This document shows, one piece after another, positions 6,097 through 9,381 of a DNA stretch of 9,381 bases; within the stretch, counting starts at the first letter, position 1, and every line of letters starts with the position of its first letter. The DNA is taken from the NCBI GenBank assembly GCA_030040525.1, contig JASHTN010000260.1:1-9381 (forward strand). The letters run 5' to 3'. Origin of the DNA: Gammaproteobacteria bacterium. GTDB lineage: Bacteria > Pseudomonadota > Gammaproteobacteria > Steroidobacterales > Steroidobacteraceae. The notes under the pieces are model-generated. The model saw only the letters and a program-made list of their open reading frames with translations. It was not told where the DNA came from and ran no database searches. Made by a program: the position numbers and the translations under genes.

Positions 6097-6162
6097 CGGT
6101 CGGCGGGGCATTCCTGCGCGAGCCGCAGGCCCCGCTGACGGGCCGTAGGCCGTGCCGACCGC
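6096..6162 (+). promoter_or_regulatory. Structured RNA leader of nhaA: three-way junction, candidate cation (Li+, nhaA-I type) riboswitch
   Basis: The 72-nt gap before nhaA folds almost completely by eye. An outer 9-bp stem P1 pairs GCGGTCGGC (6096-6104) with GCCGACCGC (6154-6162), perfectly complementary. Inside it, P2 pairs GGGG (6105-6108) with CCCC (6130-6133), and CCTGCG (6113-6118) with CGCAGG (6124-6129), with a CATT bulge (6109-6112) and loop CGAGC. P3 is GGCC-GTA-GGCC (6141-6151), and GCTGAC joins P2 to P3. P1 ends 6 nt before ATG 6169, so its 3' strand covers the ribosome-binding region. Known RNA motifs upstream of nhaA include the nhaA-I and nhaA-II Li+ riboswitches. Position and architecture suggest that class, but I cannot match the consensus base by base. 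There is no T-run, so intrinsic termination is unlikely and translational control is inferred. Confidence 0.65.
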
Positions 6163-6168
6163 GACTCT

Positions 6169-7449
6169 ATGGCGAACGACCGCAGTGGAATTCGACAGGG
6201 CCTCGAACCGGTTTTGCACCCCGGGCTATGGCCGCTGCGCTTCATCGATATCGAGGCGGCGAGCGGCCTGGTGCTGCTCCTTGCCGCCGCACTGGCACTC
6301 GCCTGGGCGAATTCGCGCTGGGCTCATTCCTACGAGTCGCTCTGGCATCTCCGGGTGCTCTTTGTGCCCGCGCACGGGCTGACGGGCTGGCTCCCCGGTC
6401 ACGACCTGCACTTCTGGGTCAACGACAGTCTGATGACCGTGTTCTTCCTCGTGGTGGGGCTCGAGATCCGCCGCGAGATCCACGACGGCGCCCTTTCCAA
6501 CCCCAAGGTGGCGACCCTGCCGATCATCGCCGCGGCGGGGGGCGTGCTGCTGCCGGCACTCATATATATGGGCGTGAACGCCGGCACGGACGCTCTGCGC
6601 GGCTGGGCCATCCCGACGGCGACCGACATCGCCTTTGCGGTCGGGGTGCTCTCGCTTCTCGGGCGCGGTGTACCGCCGGCACTGCGCATGCTGCTCCTGA
6701 CGCTCGCGATCATCGACGACATCGCGGCGATTCTCGTGATCGCCTTCTTCTATTCGAGCGGAATCGCGGCGACGGGGCTGCTCATCGTGGTCGCCGGTGT
6801 CATGAGCGTGCTCGCGCTGCAGTGGCTCGGTGTGCAGAGCGCACCCGCCTACATCCTCCCGGGCGCCATCGTCTGGCTCGGCATGCTGCGCGCCGGCGTG
6901 CACCCGGCGCTCGCCGGAGTGCTGTTGGGTCTGCTCACGCCTGCAACCGCGGCCTTTGGGCGCCCCCGGCAGTCCGGCGAAAGGCCGGCACTCGATCCGC
7001 CGGTGGTGCGGGTGCAGGCGAGGCTCCACCCCTACGTGGCGTTCGGAATCATGCCGCTCTTTGCGCTCGCGAACGCGGGCGTCAATCTCGCGGGCCTCAC
7101 CCTGACGCACGGCCTGCCGCTCAGGGTGACCGCCGGTGTCGTGCTGGGGTTGGTGCTCGGCAAGCCCGTCGGCGTGACCCTCGCATCGCTCGCCGCCGTG
7201 CGCCTCAAGCTGTCGGCGCTACCGGGCGGAGTGCGCTGGAGTCACATGGTGCTGCTAGGCTGCCTTGCCGGCATCGGATTCACCATGTCGATCTTCATGG
7301 CGAACCTGGCGTTCGAGGAGGAGAGTCTGCTCACTGCCGCGAAGTTTGCGGTGCTCGCGGCTTCGGGGCTCGCTGCCGTGCTGGGGTTCGTCATCGGTCG
7401 GTTCAGCGATCGAGCGCGGGGTAGTGCCGGAACAGGTCCTCGTTGTTGA
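6169..7449 (+). CDS. nhaA: NhaA Na+(Li+)/H+ antiporter
   Basis: A 426-aa inner-membrane antiporter that expels Na+ or Li+ in exchange for two protons, for salt tolerance and alkaline pH homeostasis. About 12 hydrophobic segments are present. Key residues are all seen. WVNDSLMTVFFLVVGLEIRRE (83-103) contains the Asp equivalent to E. coli D65. IPTATDIAFAVGVLSLLG contains the D133 counterpart (Asp153). LAIIDDIAAI carries the ion-binding pair Asp183-Asp184 (E. coli D163/D164). GKPVGV supplies Lys332 (E. coli K300), and GIGFTMSIFMANLAF is the conserved C-terminal helix. The length is somewhat longer than the E. coli protein because of a short N-terminal extension. ATG 6169 is the family-consistent start but has no clear Shine-Dalgarno sequence; the upstream structured RNA occupies that place. 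The 3' end overlaps the convergent GST gene by 47 bp. Confidence 0.96.
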   Translation: MANDRSGIRQGLEPVLHPGLWPLRFIDIEAASGLVLLLAAALALAWANSRWAHSYESLWHLRVLFVPAHGLTGWLPGHDLHFWVNDSLMTVFFLVVGLEIRREIHDGALSNPKVATLPIIAAAGGVLLPALIYMGVNAGTDALRGWAIPTATDIAFAVGVLSLLGRGVPPALRMLLLTLAIIDDIAAILVIAFFYSSGIAATGLLIVVAGVMSVLALQWLGVQSAPAYILPGAIVWLGMLRAGVHPALAGVLLGLLTPATAAFGRPRQSGERPALDPPVVRVQARLHPYVAFGIMPLFALANAGVNLAGLTLTHGLPLRVTAGVVLGLVLGKPVGVTLASLAAVRLKLSALPGGVRWSHMVLLGCLAGIGFTMSIFMANLAFEEESLLTAAKFAVLAASGLAAVLGFVIGRFSDRARGSAGTGPRC

Positions 7450-8131
7450 ACGGCACGCGGCGGCCCGAGGCCAGGTAGCGCGCGATGCGCGGGCGCCTGA
7501 AGACCGCAGCGTGCAGAGCCGCAAGACGCGGCCGCCGGCGCAGCGCGCGGGCCGTCGCCCGCGGGAAGGCGTAGCGCAGCCCCGCGATCACCTGCGCCAT
7601 CGAGAGATCGGCGTAGCTCAGGCGCGCGCCGACCATCCACGGACCGCGACCGGGGTTCACCTCGATGACACGCTCGAAGTAGCTCATGAACTTCGGCAGG
7701 CGCACGCGGAGGAAGTCCCGGGTGCGCCGCCGGGCGGCCGCCCTCTGCTCTTCATAGGCGTAGCCGTCGCCCAACGGGTGATGGGTGCTGAAGATCTCCT
7801 GGTAGAGATCGAGGATCGTGAGCAGCAACTGGTGGGTCCACAGCCGCCCTGCTGCATCGCCCGGGGCGAGCCTGAGCGGTCCGCCGAGGTAGAGGAGGAT
7901 GTTCGCCGTCTGCGCGATGAGCTCGCGTCCTGCCCGCAGCACCGGGACCGCGAACGGCGGCCGCGAGACGCCGCGCCCCGCGAGCATCCTGAGGATCGCG
8001 GCCACGCCGCCGCCCTTTGAGTCCGGCACGAGGGCGACATCGCGATACTCGGCCCCGCCCTCCTCAAGCGCCAGGCGAATGAATTCGCCGCGGCCCTGGA
8101 CACCGGGCCAGTAGTACAGCTCGTAGATCAT
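7403..8131 (-). CDS. Glutathione S-transferase family protein
   Basis: A 242-aa cytosolic GST-fold protein. The N-terminal thioredoxin-like domain begins MIYELYYWPGVQGRGEFIRL and has a candidate catalytic Tyr6 or Tyr7. The PPFAVPVL cis-Pro region is near 58-65, and the glutathione gamma-glutamyl site appears as QTANILLYLG (74-83) in place of the usual SxAI. The C-terminal all-helical domain spans about 93-225 and includes LSYADLSMAQVIAGL (171-185), the GST N-capping/hydrophobic staple region. The start is ATG 8131, which gives the domain boundary; no strong Shine-Dalgarno sequence is visible and an open frame extends further upstream without resembling a GST. It lies 29 bp downstream of the dehydrogenase on the same strand, so co-transcription is likely. 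The substrate is unknown. Confidence 0.85.
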   Translation of the reverse strand: MIYELYYWPGVQGRGEFIRLALEEGGAEYRDVALVPDSKGGGVAAILRMLAGRGVSRPPFAVPVLRAGRELIAQTANILLYLGGPLRLAPGDAAGRLWTHQLLLTILDLYQEIFSTHHPLGDGYAYEEQRAAARRRTRDFLRVRLPKFMSYFERVIEVNPGRGPWMVGARLSYADLSMAQVIAGLRYAFPRATARALRRRPRLAALHAAVFRRPRIARYLASGRRVPFNNEDLFRHYPALDR

Positions 8132-8160
8132 GTCGAGGTGTGAAGAGGGGCCGCGCGGTG

Positions 8161-9381
8161 TCAGTGGTGACCGATGGCCCAGACATAAGCTGCGACCGCC
8201 GATACCTGCTCCGGGGTGAGCTGCGCGCCGCCCATCGGCGGCATGACGCCGCCGTACTGCTTCGGGTGTGCGACGCCCTCGGTGATCGTGCGCTTCAGTC
8301 CCGGGTAACTGCCATCGCTCCAAAGCCAGTGCGGGCCCTTGAGGCTCGGGCCCGTGGGCGTGCCGGCCCCCTCCGGCCCGTGGCACACCGCGCAGGTCGC
8401 ATTCGCCGCGCGGCCGTGGAAGATGTCATCGCCGAGCGCCACCATGCGGTGCGTGGCCCCTGGCGGCACCGGCAGATTCTCGATGTCGCCGGCGTTGGCA
8501 TGAAGGCCCTCCGGCGGCAGCGCGCTCGCGGCGCCCGTGGCCCCGGCCGGCGCATCGGGCGGCGGGCACGGCGTGACGGCTGAGCCAGCATCCGTCCCGG
8601 CGCCGCCGATCCACACGATGCGGTAGATGCGCCCGCGCACATCGTCGGAGACATAGAGTGCGCCATCGGGTCCGATCGCCACCCCCGAGGGTCGATGGGC
8701 GGCCTCGCCCGGCTCCTTGATCGCGCCCGCAAAGCCGTCGGCGAAGACCTCGCAGCGCCCGGTCGCCCGGCCCTCGGCGAGCCGCTGGAACACGACGTTG
8801 TAGCCGCCCTGCGGGTAGGGGGCGCGGTCCCACGATCCGTGGAAGGCGATGAAGACGCCGTTGTGATAACGCTCGGGGAAGCTCTTGCCGGTGTAGATCA
8901 CGGCGCCGTTCGGCGCCCAGTGCGCCGGGAACGAAGCGAGCGGCGCGAGCTTATCCGCGCAGACCCCGACCTTGTGGCCACCGTCGCCGCCGTACTCGGG
9001 TGCAAGCACGAGCCTGCCCTGCACCTCATCGTAGTAGCACTCGGGCCAGCCGTAGTCCCCGCCCCGCATCACGCGCATGAACTCCTCCGCCGGCTGCGTC
9101 GCCTCCTCCTCGGGCTGGTAGAGCGCCGGCCAGTTCTGGTGGAGCTGATCGCGGCCGTGCTGCGTGGTATAGAGCTCGCCCGTCGCATCGAGCGTGAGTC
9201 CCTCGGCGTTGCGGATGCCGGTCGCGTAGCGCTCGAGCGGCGAGAATCTCTGCAAGGTCCTGTTGGCGTCGTAGCGCCAGATGCCGCCGCGGACCTCGAG
9301 CTCGCGGCACGGGCTGATGCCGGCGGAGTTGCGCTGGCGGTTGCGCGACTGGCAGGAGTTGGTCGCGCTGCCCAGGTCGAC
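8161..9381 (-). CDS. Sorbosone-dehydrogenase-type beta-propeller fused to cytochrome c (5' part cut by window edge)
   Basis: A 406-codon fragment, open to the right edge, of a PQQ-dependent sugar/sorbosone dehydrogenase-like protein. The first residues, VDLGSATNSCQ followed by PCRELEVRGGIWRYDA, are the mid-propeller signature, which shows the gene extends past 9381. Later blades show NAEGLTLDATGELYTTQHGR, GGDYGWPECYYD, HWAPNGAVIYTG, FIAFHGSWDRAP and HRPSGVAIGPDGALYVSDD (near 230-248). After a Pro/Ala linker, residues about 310-405 form a class I cytochrome c domain with haem motif CAVCH (330-334) and MPPMGG near 380, supplying the axial Met. The protein is expected in the periplasm. The propeller would oxidise a sugar or aldehyde with PQQ and pass electrons to the tethered haem. 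The true start and export signal lie outside the window. A GST gene follows 29 bp downstream. Confidence 0.88.
   Translation of the reverse strand, partial: VDLGSATNSCQSRNRQRNSAGISPCRELEVRGGIWRYDANRTLQRFSPLERYATGIRNAEGLTLDATGELYTTQHGRDQLHQNWPALYQPEEEATQPAEEFMRVMRGGDYGWPECYYDEVQGRLVLAPEYGGDGGHKVGVCADKLAPLASFPAHWAPNGAVIYTGKSFPERYHNGVFIAFHGSWDRAPYPQGGYNVVFQRLAEGRATGRCEVFADGFAGAIKEPGEAAHRPSGVAIGPDGALYVSDDVRGRIYRIVWIGGAGTDAGSAVTPCPPPDAPAGATGAASALPPEGLHANAGDIENLPVPPGATHRMVALGDDIFHGRAANATCAVCHGPEGAGTPTGPSLKGPHWLWSDGSYPGLKRTITEGVAHPKQYGGVMPPMGGAQLTPEQVSAVAAYVWAIGHH

Noticed and set aside
6104..6134. P2 hairpin as the intrinsic terminator of the HiPIP gene
   Set aside because: Strong stem, but followed by GCTGACGG rather than a T-run; better explained as part of the nhaA leader fold.
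5976..7424. 482-codon plus-strand frame over HiPIP and nhaA
   Set aside because: Out of frame with two well-recognised genes and Arg/Gly/Ala-rich, so a shadow frame.

Overview
The window is GC-rich, tightly packed chromosomal DNA, probably from a gammaproteobacterium near Xanthomonadales/Nevskiales. That placement is an inference. It rests on a tRNA-Tyr/Gly/Thr-tuf operon, a serine O-succinyltransferase-like MetX paralogue of the kind known from xanthomonads, a Tat-exported HiPIP, and ToxR/CadC-like regulators carrying TolB-like and TPR domains. I see no phage, IS or CRISPR signatures.

Left part (1-1242, minus strand): the 5' end of tuf (EF-Tu), preceded by tRNA-Thr(GGT), tRNA-Gly(TCC) and tRNA-Tyr(GTA). 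A good sigma-70 promoter (TTGACA, 17-bp spacer, CAAAAT, GC-rich discriminator) abuts the end of an RluB-type 23S rRNA pseudouridine synthase gene. That gene has lost an internal segment and its reading frame: the S4 and catalytic parts are intact and the ancestral C-terminal tail is still legible one frame over.

Middle left (1284-2466, plus strand): a 15-codon ORF with a strong Shine-Dalgarno sequence reads like the first residues of a cysteine synthase/cystathionine beta-synthase and then stops. It lies just upstream of a MetX-family acyltransferase resembling serine O-succinyltransferase. The acyltransferase has an extended -10 element placed so that its mRNA would be leaderless. The remnant may be the broken partner of this cysteine-synthesis gene.

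Centre (2477-4855, plus strand): a possible 39-aa ORF overlaps by GTGA a single-domain PilZ (c-di-GMP) protein. This is followed closely by a 635-aa membrane regulator with a winged helix, one TM segment, a TolB/FlgO-like domain and TPRs.

Right (4830-9381): a convergent MddA-like methanethiol S-methyltransferase (minus) is divergent from a Tat-exported HiPIP (plus). Between HiPIP and the Na+/H+ antiporter gene nhaA lies a compact three-way-junction RNA element whose closing stem occupies the nhaA ribosome-binding region. It is the best regulatory candidate in the window and could be the nhaA-I (Li+) riboswitch class or a relative. nhaA converges on and overlaps a glutathione S-transferase gene, which lies downstream of a 5'-truncated sorbosone-dehydrogenase-type beta-propeller/cytochrome c fusion. 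No gene-free stretch exceeds 300 bases; the longest is about 178 bp, between mddA and the HiPIP gene.
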